The notes beneath the pieces are model-generated. The model made no database searches. It saw nothing but the letters and a program-made list of their open reading frames with translations, and was not told where the DNA came from. Below, piece by piece: positions 6,549 through 14,379 of a stretch of 22,165 bases of DNA. The stretch's first letter is position 1. Every line of letters begins with the position of its first letter. Source of the DNA: Rhodothermales bacterium (GTDB taxonomy: Bacteria > Bacteroidota > Rhodothermia > Rhodothermales > UBA10348). A program made the position numbers and the translations under genes. The stretch spans positions 1 through 22,165 of the forward strand of contig JABDJZ010000149.1 in NCBI GenBank assembly GCA_013003255.1. Direction: 5' to 3'.

Positions 6549-8080
6549 TTCTCCGGTACCACATGCAGGTCTCGCCCCGGCTGCGAAGCCGGTCGGTCGC
6601 TGCGCTCGAGACCTTGTGCGACGGGCTCGGCGTCCGCGCCGTCAGCACGCGGTCAGGTGCGAGCGCAGAGCTGATATACTCCGCGTCACGACCCGCGCGG
6701 ATGCTGGAATCGGCGATATGGATCCGCCACGACCCGCAAACGGAGATCGGGCCGGAGCAGCTTGGGGCAAACATGGACCGCGCCCTCAGAGAGATCGCAT
6801 CGCTATCCAGAGGCAGTCAGGCCATACTCGAGGACCTCCTGCAATTGGTCTGGAGCCTGGCAAGCGGTGAGGCGGAGCGAACCCTTCCGAGGAATGCCTT
6901 CGGCGTACCCATGCTTGCAGGACCGGAAGCCGCGTTCCTGCGACGTCCCCTGATCTCTGAAGCGGTGGAGGGCCTGGCGCGGGCGCTCGCGGTGCGTCAT
7001 CCCAGTTTCGAGGGGCGCATTAAACGGTGGCCCGGTGGCGCGCAGGCGGCGTTCATGCTTACCCATGATGTGGATGCGCCGTACCGGAGGCCGCGAGGCG
7101 CATTCTATCGCAACCGGATGGTTCGCGACCTCAAGAACGGGAACGTCCGTCAGGCGCTACACGCGCTGGCGGGCTGGACTCGAATCCGCATCAAGGACGG
7201 CCGAAGCCTCCCTGCGGCAGAGGACCCCAACTTTGGGTTCGAGTTTTGGCGCCAGGTGGAGGAAGGATTGGGTGGACGAGGTTGTTTCTATGTGGCCGTC
7301 AGGTCCGCCGATGAGCCTGGTGCGCACCCGGCCGACGTACCCTACCACGCAGCCGACCCGGAGATGGTGGCCGCGATGCGCGCCCTGACGCGTGCCGGCT
7401 GGGAGATCGGATTGCACGCCTCCATCCACGCAGCACGGGACCCCGGCAGATTCGCACGGGAAAAAGAGCAGTTGGAAGCTCTCCTGGACGGAGCGCCGGT
7501 GCGCGGCGTGCGCCATCACTACTGGGCCTTGAACGGCGAGCGTCCGCGTGAGACGTGGCGCGCCCAGAAGGCCGCCGGCTTTGCGTATGATTCCTCCCTG
7601 GGCACCAACGATGCTCCGGGTTTTAGACGCGGTGTTGCCTGGCCGGTCTTCACCGGTCCGGACTGCGTCCTTCAGGTTCCGCCCACGCTGATGGACGGCG
7701 CCATCTTCTACGAGCAGCCGACACCGGAGGAAGGGGAATCTGCCATTCGCACCCACCTCCAGCAGGTCTTTGCCCTGGGCGGAGCCGCGAATCTGGATTG
7801 GCATCTGGAGCAGTCCAATGCGGGACGCCTCTCGGGTGCAGGTCCCGCCCTGCTTAGGGCACTGAGCGCAGTTCGGGGACGGTCAGACATCTGGGTGACG
7901 ACGCCTGGGGACATGGCCGCCTGGTGGGAGGTCCGCCGTCAGCGACGCCTGGCCATCGGGACCGTGCGCGAACGCATCGTGGCTAGTCCGTCCCGGAAGG
8001 CTGTTCGGCCACCGGTGTCGCCACGCGTATCGCCCTTCTCGCGAGAAGCCAGTAGATCGGAATCATCAACGCGCCCGTGA
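6545..8080 (+). CDS. Polysaccharide deacetylase-like protein with long N-terminal domain
   Basis: A 511-residue protein. The N-terminal 150 residues carry no motif I recognise. The C-terminal half has the elements of a carbohydrate esterase 4 (NodB-like) domain. Motif 1 is FMLTHDVD with D175 and D177. A metal-binding H291-A-S-I-H295 matches H(S/T)xxH apart from Ala at the second position. R323-H324 (VRHHYW) and the FAYDSSLG segment are as seen in exopolysaccharide-locus deacetylases. It would remove N- or O-acetyl groups from the glycan or an intermediate; no signal peptide is seen, so a cytoplasmic or unusual location is implied. A GAGG site lies 7 nt before the ATG, which overlaps the GT2 stop. 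The last about 32 residues, rich in Ser, Arg and Pro, are encoded antisense to the flippase gene and look unselected. Confidence 0.85.
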   Translation: MILRYHMQVSPRLRSRSVAALETLCDGLGVRAVSTRSGASAELIYSASRPARMLESAIWIRHDPQTEIGPEQLGANMDRALREIASLSRGSQAILEDLLQLVWSLASGEAERTLPRNAFGVPMLAGPEAAFLRRPLISEAVEGLARALAVRHPSFEGRIKRWPGGAQAAFMLTHDVDAPYRRPRGAFYRNRMVRDLKNGNVRQALHALAGWTRIRIKDGRSLPAAEDPNFGFEFWRQVEEGLGGRGCFYVAVRSADEPGAHPADVPYHAADPEMVAAMRALTRAGWEIGLHASIHAARDPGRFAREKEQLEALLDGAPVRGVRHHYWALNGERPRETWRAQKAAGFAYDSSLGTNDAPGFRRGVAWPVFTGPDCVLQVPPTLMDGAIFYEQPTPEEGESAIRTHLQQVFALGGAANLDWHLEQSNAGRLSGAGPALLRALSAVRGRSDIWVTTPGDMAAWWEVRRQRRLAIGTVRERIVASPSRKAVRPPVSPRVSPFSREASRSESSTRP

Positions 8081-9248
8081 TGACCTTGGCCCAAGCCACC
8101 CCTTCGTAGCCCGCTCTGGGGAGGGCCAGGTAGGTGAGGGTAAGGGCAAGGACGGCCATGATGGTGCTGGCGACGAAGTTGTACTTGGTCAGCCCGAGTG
8201 CGATGTGTCCGGCGGCCGTGACTGAATAGGCAGAACGAAACACGAAGAAGACCAGCAGGATGTCCAGATAGGGCAGCGTAGCCAGGTAGCCCGGATCGTA
8301 GAGGACGTGAACGGTGGCGGTAGCCACGGCACGTGCGCCGAGTGCGGCGATGATTGCGACGCCGATGGTTTGCGCCTGCGTCTTGATGAGGTTCTTCTGG
8401 AACCAGGCTCTGTCGATCGATCCCTCGGACAGGTAGGGTGTCACGATGGTCTGGATCGAAGAGGTGATGACGGAGGCCGGGATGACGAAAATTGTGGCGA
8501 GCGAGTAGTAGCCCAACTCGGTTGCGTCCAGGGCAAAGAGGCCGAGGATGTAGATGTCCGCATACTTGCCCAGCGTATTCATCCCGTTGCCGAGCACGCT
8601 GTACCCGGCAATTCGGCGAAACGCGGCGTCAGCCTTGATGTGCGCGCTGCGCAGGAACTCCAGTCCGATGATGCGGACGAACGGCCAGAGAGCCAGTACG
8701 AAGGCCGCAAGGCTTGCCCAGACGAATCCCGCTAGTCCGAACTGCCAGGTGGCAAAGAGAATCAGGGCCACCGACTGGAGCCGCACAAGGACCTGTGCAC
8801 GCGCCATGCGGGCGATGTCTTTTCTGGCCTGCAGGTAGGCTACGGCCACCAGCGTAACGGCTGAGAAGGGAACGATGAGCGCGTAAATGGGCAGCCACCG
8901 AAGCACCACCGGGTCTCCGGTCAGGACGCCGCTGCGTACCACGGCGGTCAAGATCAGGACAAGCGCCAGGCTGAATCCGAACGTTCGGGTAACCGAAAAA
9001 CGAAGCATTGCCCGGAGCTCTTCCACGGGACGCCGCTCCGAGCAAAGCTTGAGAACAGCCGTGTTCATCCCGAGTCCGGCCACGATGACCAGCAGGTCCG
9101 CATACGTTTGAAGCACCTTGATCTGCCCGACCTCGGCTTCGCTGACGAACCGCGGAAGCAGGACCAGCAGTCCGAACCCCACGAATTGCATCATGAAGTT
9201 GGCTGAGATCAGTTCGAGCAACCCTTTCCGGGCGAGCTTCAGCAGCAC
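7983..9248 (-). CDS. Wzx-type oligosaccharide flippase (MOP superfamily)
   Basis: A 421-residue integral membrane protein with about 12 hydrophobic segments spaced as in polysaccharide export proteins. It begins ISANFMMQFVGFGLLVLLPRFVSEAEVGQIKVLQTYADL, written here only to show the usual N-terminal pattern: flippase helix 1, a short loop, then helix 2. It would turn the undecaprenyl-linked repeat unit from the cytoplasmic to the periplasmic side of the inner membrane for the Wzy-type polymerase at 12727. The start is GTG (CAC at 9246-9248 on the + strand), 2 nt after the stop of the upstream GT4 gene, so the pair is translationally linked. The 3' end overlaps the convergent deacetylase gene by 98 nt, and this overlap encodes the last membrane helix and basic tail. 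No other flippase is in the window. Confidence 0.9.
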   Translation of the reverse strand: MLLKLARKGLLELISANFMMQFVGFGLLVLLPRFVSEAEVGQIKVLQTYADLLVIVAGLGMNTAVLKLCSERRPVEELRAMLRFSVTRTFGFSLALVLILTAVVRSGVLTGDPVVLRWLPIYALIVPFSAVTLVAVAYLQARKDIARMARAQVLVRLQSVALILFATWQFGLAGFVWASLAAFVLALWPFVRIIGLEFLRSAHIKADAAFRRIAGYSVLGNGMNTLGKYADIYILGLFALDATELGYYSLATIFVIPASVITSSIQTIVTPYLSEGSIDRAWFQKNLIKTQAQTIGVAIIAALGARAVATATVHVLYDPGYLATLPYLDILLVFFVFRSAYSVTAAGHIALGLTKYNFVASTIMAVLALTLTYLALPRAGYEGVAWAKVITGALMIPIYWLLARRAIRVATPVAEQPSGTD

Positions 9249-9250
9249 GG

Positions 9251-10276
9251 CTATCGGGGTCGGTGAGACTGCTGCGGTACGGGATGGGACGCTCCGGCCC
9301 CTTCAGCGCCGGTTGCCCCGAGTGCCGCTCGCACGGCCCGGATTAGGTCCTCGGAATCCCTGGATGCGAACAGCCGCACCCCATCCGGTCTCGGTACCAC
9401 GTCACTGGCCACCACGGGAACGCCAAAGTGCAGCGCTTCCCGCACGCCGATGGAGTCGCCGTCCGAGGTAGTCGGCCTCAGAAAAACCGAAGCGCGCTTG
9501 ATAAGGGGCCACAGCTCCCGCTCACCATCCAGAATCCAGACCGCGTCCTGGATTCCCTCGGCGGCCATTCGGTCATCAAGCCCGAGGCAGTAGGCCTGGA
9601 AGGCGGCATCGCCTCGCGATGGACTCCCTACCACAAGGCCAGCCCGAGGATGGGTCCGGCGCAGATCGGCCAGAACATCCAGCGCCAGATCAGTGCCGTA
9701 AAGATCTACGCCGTCGTGGAACGTGTCCGACCCCTGGAGCACGAGGAGGGGCGAGTGGGACTCGAGAAAGGAGAGACCCCTGTCCCCATAGGTCTGCAGA
9801 ATGGCGGGTTCGTCCTCTGGAGGTGGAGGAAGAAAGGCCGGCTGGATTTCGGGCTCACAGGGCAGTTCGAAGCCGGCCCTGGCCAGAACGTCTCTTACGT
9901 GAGGTCCGACCAGGATCAGGTGGTCCACCCGACCCAGAAAACGTCTGAAGATCCATTGCCGCCCGGGCGAAAGTCGGGACTCGGGTCCGCCGGAGTGAAT
10001 GCGAAGCGTCAGATGCGTTCGGAACGGGCGGAGTACCACGGCCCCCATCGCCCAGGTCTCGTAGGCATTGAACTCAAGCTGCAGGCGCCTTGGAAAGAGC
10101 GCCAGAAACAGGATCCAACGAACCCGTTCGACGGCCGACATTTTCACCCAGTCTCGTGCCTCGAACTGCTCGCCAGAAGCGCGCAGCCGGGAAAGGTGTC
10201 GACGCATGAATGTCGACACACCACCCACCGGCGGCGGGAGGTTTCCAAGGATGTAGCGATGGCCCGGGTTGATCAT
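9251..10276 (-). CDS. Glycosyltransferase family 4-like (GT-B fold)
   Basis: A 341-residue predicted GT-B transferase. Near the N-terminus it has ILGNLPPPVGGVSTFMRRHL, with the Gly-Gly loop (residues 18-19) usual for retaining GT4 enzymes. The C-terminal nucleotide-sugar domain has SDGDSIGVREALHFGVPVVASD, where E280 is in the place of the conserved donor-binding Glu. The middle segment YRYILxx-type motifs are weak, and the usual R/K pair is not obvious (the region reads LVLQGSDTFHDGVDLYGTDL), so the protein is a divergent member. It is the first gene of a two-gene minus-strand unit with the flippase, which suggests that it adds one sugar to the repeat unit before export. ATG at 10274-10276. 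The Ala/Gly/Ser-rich last 20 residues look disordered. Confidence 0.8.
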   Translation of the reverse strand: MINPGHRYILGNLPPPVGGVSTFMRRHLSRLRASGEQFEARDWVKMSAVERVRWILFLALFPRRLQLEFNAYETWAMGAVVLRPFRTHLTLRIHSGGPESRLSPGRQWIFRRFLGRVDHLILVGPHVRDVLARAGFELPCEPEIQPAFLPPPPEDEPAILQTYGDRGLSFLESHSPLLVLQGSDTFHDGVDLYGTDLALDVLADLRRTHPRAGLVVGSPSRGDAAFQAYCLGLDDRMAAEGIQDAVWILDGERELWPLIKRASVFLRPTTSDGDSIGVREALHFGVPVVASDVVPRPDGVRLFASRDSEDLIRAVRAALGATGAEGAGASHPVPQQSHRPR

Positions 10277-10364
10277 CTAATGGCGCGTTCTTTGTTGCGC
10301 TATGTGTGTCGATGCACAAAGTGTGCCTTGAACCCGGGATCTCCCGCCTCCCTGCGACAGCATC
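10277..10364. promoter_or_regulatory. Divergent regulatory region between the GT4-flippase pair and the heparinase-Wzy unit
   Basis: This 88-bp space separates two divergent start codons and must hold both promoters if each unit is transcribed on its own. It has an imperfect inverted repeat, TTTGT(T)GC at 10291-10298 against GCACAAA at 10314-10320. No clear -35/-10 pair or TAnnTTTG box was found. No Shine-Dalgarno precedes the ATG at 10365. Confidence 0.4.
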
Positions 10365-12716
10365 ATGAACCTCTCGCCCAGACAGTTCGTCCGCAAGGCC
10401 CCGCGCGCATTGCGACGGCGCATCCGGCACCAGGCTGCCCGCGTGATGGATCGGGTTTCCGGGACGCACGCTGCGTTGCCTGATGAAGGCGAAATACGCC
10501 GAATACTGCCGAATACGGCCGCTCTTGTGCCTGACAGCCAGGTAGCCCCGTTGGCCGGCATCACGGCCAACTACGTGAATGGCCGTTTCGAATTCCTGGG
10601 GTCCGGTTGGCTCCCGTGGACGTACGGCACCTCGCCACCGGGTCGCGAGGGACACCGCTTCGACCCGGGTCCCGTCATCAAGGCGGACCTGGAAGGCCTA
10701 TGGCTGGAACACCAGGTCACAGCGAAAAATCTTCCAACCGCCCGGAAGTTGTGGCAAATGGTGGAGCATCCCTATGCGCCGATAGACTGGCAGTTGGACG
10801 CTCGTTCGGGTGCCCGTTGGAGCGCCGCCACCCATTCGCTCGATACATCCATCGGGCTTCGCAAAGGGGCCGATGTCAAGGTCCCGTGGGAACTGGGAAA
10901 GCTGCAGCACCTCCCGCGCCTGGCACTGGCTCACGGCCTGGCCATTCAGGGTCGACGGGGCTTCATGATGGCGTCGGAGTACCGCCGCGCCTATCAGAAC
11001 CAGCTGTGCGATTTTCTGGCGCTCAATCCGCCCCGCTACGGGTGCAACTGGGCCACCGCCATGCTCTCCGGCATTCGGATCGCAAACATCCTGGTGGCGC
11101 ATGATCTGTTCAAGGCGTCCGGGGCCACCTTCGATGCGGCCTTTGAACGGACGGTGCTCCAGGCTACGCATGAGCACATCGACCACATATTCAACCACCT
11201 GGACTGGTGGGACCTGGACCGGAGGAACAATCACTATCTGGCCAATATCGCCGGTCTGGCTTTCGCGGCAGCCTACCTGCCCGCCTCCGACCGGGCTGCT
11301 TCCATTCTCGCGTTCTGTCGACGTGAACTCGAAACCGAGTTGGACTGGCAGTTCAACGGAGATGGCAGTCACTTCGAAGGATCGACCGCTTACCACGCGT
11401 TCTCGGCGGAGATGCTGGCCTGGACGGCGGCCATTCTGGGAGCTGTCGGGGCACCGCTGGATCCGCCAAAGCCACAGGTTATCCCTTCCGAGGCCAGGAA
11501 GCGGGCTTTCTCGAAGCCTGCCAACGGCGATGCCCAAAGCCAGCCGCGGGGCGCCGGACGAGGCATTCCCTCTGCGGCCTTTCAGCCCATCAAGAAATTC
11601 CTGACCCGGATGGTGCGCCCCGACGGGCAGCTGCTTCAGATCGGGGACAACGATTCGGGCCGTTTCCTGAAGCTGGATGTGCTGGCGGGCTGTACCCAAC
11701 TGGCCACCATCCGCCGACGGTTCCTGAACCTTCGCGAGCTTGCACAGGATCAACAGCCCTACTGGAACGAACGCTACCTGGACTACTCACCGACGCTGGC
11801 GCTCCTGTCCGTTGTCGGCCAAGCCGCCGCCGGAATTCCCACTGAGAATGGGTCTGCACCGAACACCGTGGCGGGTGCCGTCGCGGCGACCCTGTTGGAA
11901 CGCTGGAAGCCAGAAACGACGGGTCGATCAAAAAACTATTCCGCAGCTGTATGGACGCCCGTGGCCGGAGGCGTGGCTACGGAGACGGCAAGGCTGGCCG
12001 CAATGCCGCGGGTTCGCTCCTGCAGTCAGCGCTTTCCCGATTGCGGTGAGGAGGACTCCAGCAATGGGCTACGCAGCGGGTTGACATTTGACTGGTTCGA
12101 GGACTTTGGCATCTGCCTTTTCAGATCGGAGCGGCTCTGGCTGGCCATCCGGGCCGGGGGCACGCTGCGGTCAGATGGAGGGCACTTCCATGCAGATGCG
12201 CTCTCGTTCGAACTGCACATCGATGGCGTGGCGTACCGCGTGGACCCCGGGGCCTACGTCTACACATCGCTGCCATGGAGACGCCGGCAATTCCGGTCCG
12301 AGTCAGCCCACGGCATCCCTCGCCTTCGGGGGCAGACAGAATTTGAGGACTCGCGGTCCACGTTTTCACCGGCCCGGGATTCGGGCAGCGAGGTCATCGC
12401 GCTCGATGATCGGGGCCTGGTCGGGAAGCGCACGACACCGGCGGGCGATGTGTACCGCAGCTTCGTGGTGACGGATTCGGCGGTCGAGGTAGTAGACTAC
12501 TCCACGGATGGTCAGCCCATTCATCTGGAGCCGCTACCGTGGTGGTCACCCGGCTATGGGCAGTTGGCCGCGTTTGATCCGGGTTGCGTGACCATAAACC
12601 AAGAGTCGGGCGCGGCAGCACGCGAGGCGGACCTGAAGCCCGACGGTCCCCGTTCGGGGCGCCCGGCGATCCGCGGAACGCGCACCCCGTCCGGCTCCAG
12701 GACGCTGCGCTCATGA
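10365..12716 (+). CDS. Heparinase II/III family protein
   Basis: A 783-residue protein with the two-part layout of heparinase II/III-like polysaccharide lyases. The alpha/alpha toroid region (about 150-400) has WELGKLQHLPRLA, NNHYLANIAGL (H290, Y291) and GDGSHFEGSTAYH (H336, E338, Y343, H344). The C-terminal beta-sandwich has GGHFHADALSFELHIDG (H607, H609, D611) followed by VDPGAYVYTS. Known members cleave uronic-acid-containing glycans by beta-elimination, and relatives are common inside exopolysaccharide loci, where their role is poorly defined. No signal peptide is visible: the N-terminus is basic (RQFVRKAPRALRRRIR), so the location is unclear. A low-complexity insert lies at about 365-405 before IPSAAFQPIKKFL. 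The protein ends in a basic, disordered-looking tail. It is probably the first gene of the large + strand unit, 10 nt ahead of the Wzy start. Substrate not determinable. Confidence 0.88.
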   Translation: MNLSPRQFVRKAPRALRRRIRHQAARVMDRVSGTHAALPDEGEIRRILPNTAALVPDSQVAPLAGITANYVNGRFEFLGSGWLPWTYGTSPPGREGHRFDPGPVIKADLEGLWLEHQVTAKNLPTARKLWQMVEHPYAPIDWQLDARSGARWSAATHSLDTSIGLRKGADVKVPWELGKLQHLPRLALAHGLAIQGRRGFMMASEYRRAYQNQLCDFLALNPPRYGCNWATAMLSGIRIANILVAHDLFKASGATFDAAFERTVLQATHEHIDHIFNHLDWWDLDRRNNHYLANIAGLAFAAAYLPASDRAASILAFCRRELETELDWQFNGDGSHFEGSTAYHAFSAEMLAWTAAILGAVGAPLDPPKPQVIPSEARKRAFSKPANGDAQSQPRGAGRGIPSAAFQPIKKFLTRMVRPDGQLLQIGDNDSGRFLKLDVLAGCTQLATIRRRFLNLRELAQDQQPYWNERYLDYSPTLALLSVVGQAAAGIPTENGSAPNTVAGAVAATLLERWKPETTGRSKNYSAAVWTPVAGGVATETARLAAMPRVRSCSQRFPDCGEEDSSNGLRSGLTFDWFEDFGICLFRSERLWLAIRAGGTLRSDGGHFHADALSFELHIDGVAYRVDPGAYVYTSLPWRRRQFRSESAHGIPRLRGQTEFEDSRSTFSPARDSGSEVIALDDRGLVGKRTTPAGDVYRSFVVTDSAVEVVDYSTDGQPIHLEPLPWWSPGYGQLAAFDPGCVTINQESGAAAREADLKPDGPRSGRPAIRGTRTPSGSRTLRS

Positions 12717-12726
12717 CGGAATCTGG

Positions 12727-14379
12727 GTGTCTATGACGCAATCCGCCGTTCCAAACCAGGGCGCAAAGCCCATCCTGGCCCTCCTGGTTCACATTGTGAT
12801 ACTGCTCGGTCTGACCGCAGGTCTGATGGCCGGGCAAAGCCAGAATCTGGCCACCGGGGAGGCCATCTCGCTTGTGGGCACGGTGCTGCTGGTCTTGTCG
12901 ACCTGGCTACTGGTCTCGTGGATCATGAGCGAGGGGAGTCTTCTCAATCCCTATGGGCTGTTTCTGGCCGGCTCGATGCCCTTTCATGTGGGCTACTCCC
13001 TCCTGCGTTTCATGGGCCACGATTCCATGATCTGGCTGAAGGGTCGGGTCACCGAGGAGCAGTTGTTGGCCACGCTCACATACGTCACGGCCTGCTACGC
13101 ACTCCTGCATCTCGGCGCTCTCCTGGTCAGTGCGGTAGCCAGTCGGGAGGGCGACAAGCTGCGGCCCGTGTATGACGGGACCCGGCTCTATCAAGTGGGC
13201 TGGTTCCTGCTGGCATTGTCCATTCTACCGCTTCTCTTCAGGCTTCGCGCCAGTATGGAGACCGTGATCAGTGGAGGATACTCGTCCCTCTTCGAAGGAG
13301 GAGGCCGTGACCCGCGCTCCGGTGCCGAAGGCATCATGGCCCTGATCTCGGAGTTCTACCTCCCGGGCGTGATGTTCCTGTTGGCCGGCAGCCGCGGGCG
13401 ACGCCTTGGTCAGGTGGTGGCCATTCTCGGCCTGATTCTCTACTCGGGTAGCTACCTCTTTCTTGGATTCAGGGCCTTCTCGCTGATTCCTATCGCGGCC
13501 TTCGTCTGGCTCTGGCACAGGACCGTTCGACGACTGCCGGTGCTGCCGGTCGTGCTGACCGGAGGGGCACTGTTCCTCTTCGTCGCACCCCTGGTCCGGA
13601 GCATTCGCGACATGTCCGGCATCGACCGCATGTCCTTCGACGTCATGTGGGAGGCCTTTGCAGGGGCGGACAACCCGATTCTCAAGCTCATTGCGGAACT
13701 GGCGGGTTCCGTCCTGACCATTGCCTTTACCGCCGAGCTGGTACCTGAGGTGCGGCCCTTCGAGATGGGGTACGGGTATCTCCAGGCACTGGCCAACGCC
13801 ATTCCCATTCTTGATCTGCCCGATGCTTATGGCTACGCGGGGAGCTGGCTGGCCTTCCACGTCACGCCATCGTTGGCGGTGGGAGGTTTCGGTCTCGGTT
13901 TTTCATTCATGGCCGAGGCATACATGAACTTCGGCTGGATCGGCGGGGCCCTGATGGTAGGGCTCATCGGTGCCGCCATCGCCGGCCTACAGCGATGGGC
14001 AGACCGTGCGAATGACCCTGTCAGGTTCGCTTTCATTGCCTCGTTCCTGCCGATTCTGATCTTCTTTACCCGCGGCGAATCGCTCAGCATCACCCGCCCG
14101 ATTCTCTGGTACAGCCTGATCCCGCTCGTGATGGTGGGGGTGCTGCGGTTCCTCGACCGGAAAATTGCGGGTGTCGAACCGGAGCCCAGAGTTTCGCACC
14201 CTCCGCTCAGGCGGGTGGGAGATCGCCTGCCGAATCCCCCGGGGGTCGCTGAGCCGAACGCCTGGACGCCGCACGATCCGGGACCACCAAGGCCGCACGA
14301 TTCAGGACCCCTGAGGCCGCCCGATCCGGGACCGCCGGGGCCGCCCGTTTCAGGACCGCCGAGGCCGCCCCATGCTTGA
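12727..14379 (+). CDS. Wzy-type O-antigen/exopolysaccharide polymerase
   Basis: A 550-residue membrane protein with roughly 12-14 hydrophobic helices between residues 15 and 475, and a long loop region in the middle. Around residues 322-355 it reads ELAGSVLTIAFTAELVP and then PFEMGYGYLQAL, a pattern I associate with the O-antigen polysaccharide polymerase Wzy family. It would join flipped repeat units at the periplasmic face, with the flippase at 7983 and the Wzz-like protein at 21129. The start is either GTG 12727, which has GGA 6 nt upstream, or ATG 12733 two codons later. The C-terminal 70 residues lie past the last helix and end in four 8-residue proline-rich repeats. The stop overlaps the next gene by 8 nt. 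The Wzy call rests on topology, the motif and context. Confidence 0.83.
   Translation: MSMTQSAVPNQGAKPILALLVHIVILLGLTAGLMAGQSQNLATGEAISLVGTVLLVLSTWLLVSWIMSEGSLLNPYGLFLAGSMPFHVGYSLLRFMGHDSMIWLKGRVTEEQLLATLTYVTACYALLHLGALLVSAVASREGDKLRPVYDGTRLYQVGWFLLALSILPLLFRLRASMETVISGGYSSLFEGGGRDPRSGAEGIMALISEFYLPGVMFLLAGSRGRRLGQVVAILGLILYSGSYLFLGFRAFSLIPIAAFVWLWHRTVRRLPVLPVVLTGGALFLFVAPLVRSIRDMSGIDRMSFDVMWEAFAGADNPILKLIAELAGSVLTIAFTAELVPEVRPFEMGYGYLQALANAIPILDLPDAYGYAGSWLAFHVTPSLAVGGFGLGFSFMAEAYMNFGWIGGALMVGLIGAAIAGLQRWADRANDPVRFAFIASFLPILIFFTRGESLSITRPILWYSLIPLVMVGVLRFLDRKIAGVEPEPRVSHPPLRRVGDRLPNPPGVAEPNAWTPHDPGPPRPHDSGPLRPPDPGPPGPPVSGPPRPPHA
14269..14364 (+). repeat. Four 24-bp tandem repeats encoding the proline-rich Wzy C-terminus
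   Basis: Units at 14269-14292, 14293-14316, 14317-14340 and 14341-14364 encode PHDPGPPR, PHDSGPLR, PPDPGPPG and PPVSGPPR; a partial PPHA ends the protein. Each unit begins CCGC and ends in a purine run (AAGG, GAGG, GGGG, GAGG). The final GAGG at 14361-14364 sits 7 nt before the ATG of the next gene and is its likely Shine-Dalgarno. Unit number can change without a frameshift. Confidence 0.85.

Noticed and set aside
9428..10483. A 351-codon + strand open frame across the GT4 gene and into the next gene
   Set aside because: It overlaps two supported genes and the divergent promoter region, and has no recognisable content.
10698..11753. A 351-codon minus-strand open frame inside the heparinase gene
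   Set aside because: The + strand protein has conserved heparinase II/III motifs through this region.
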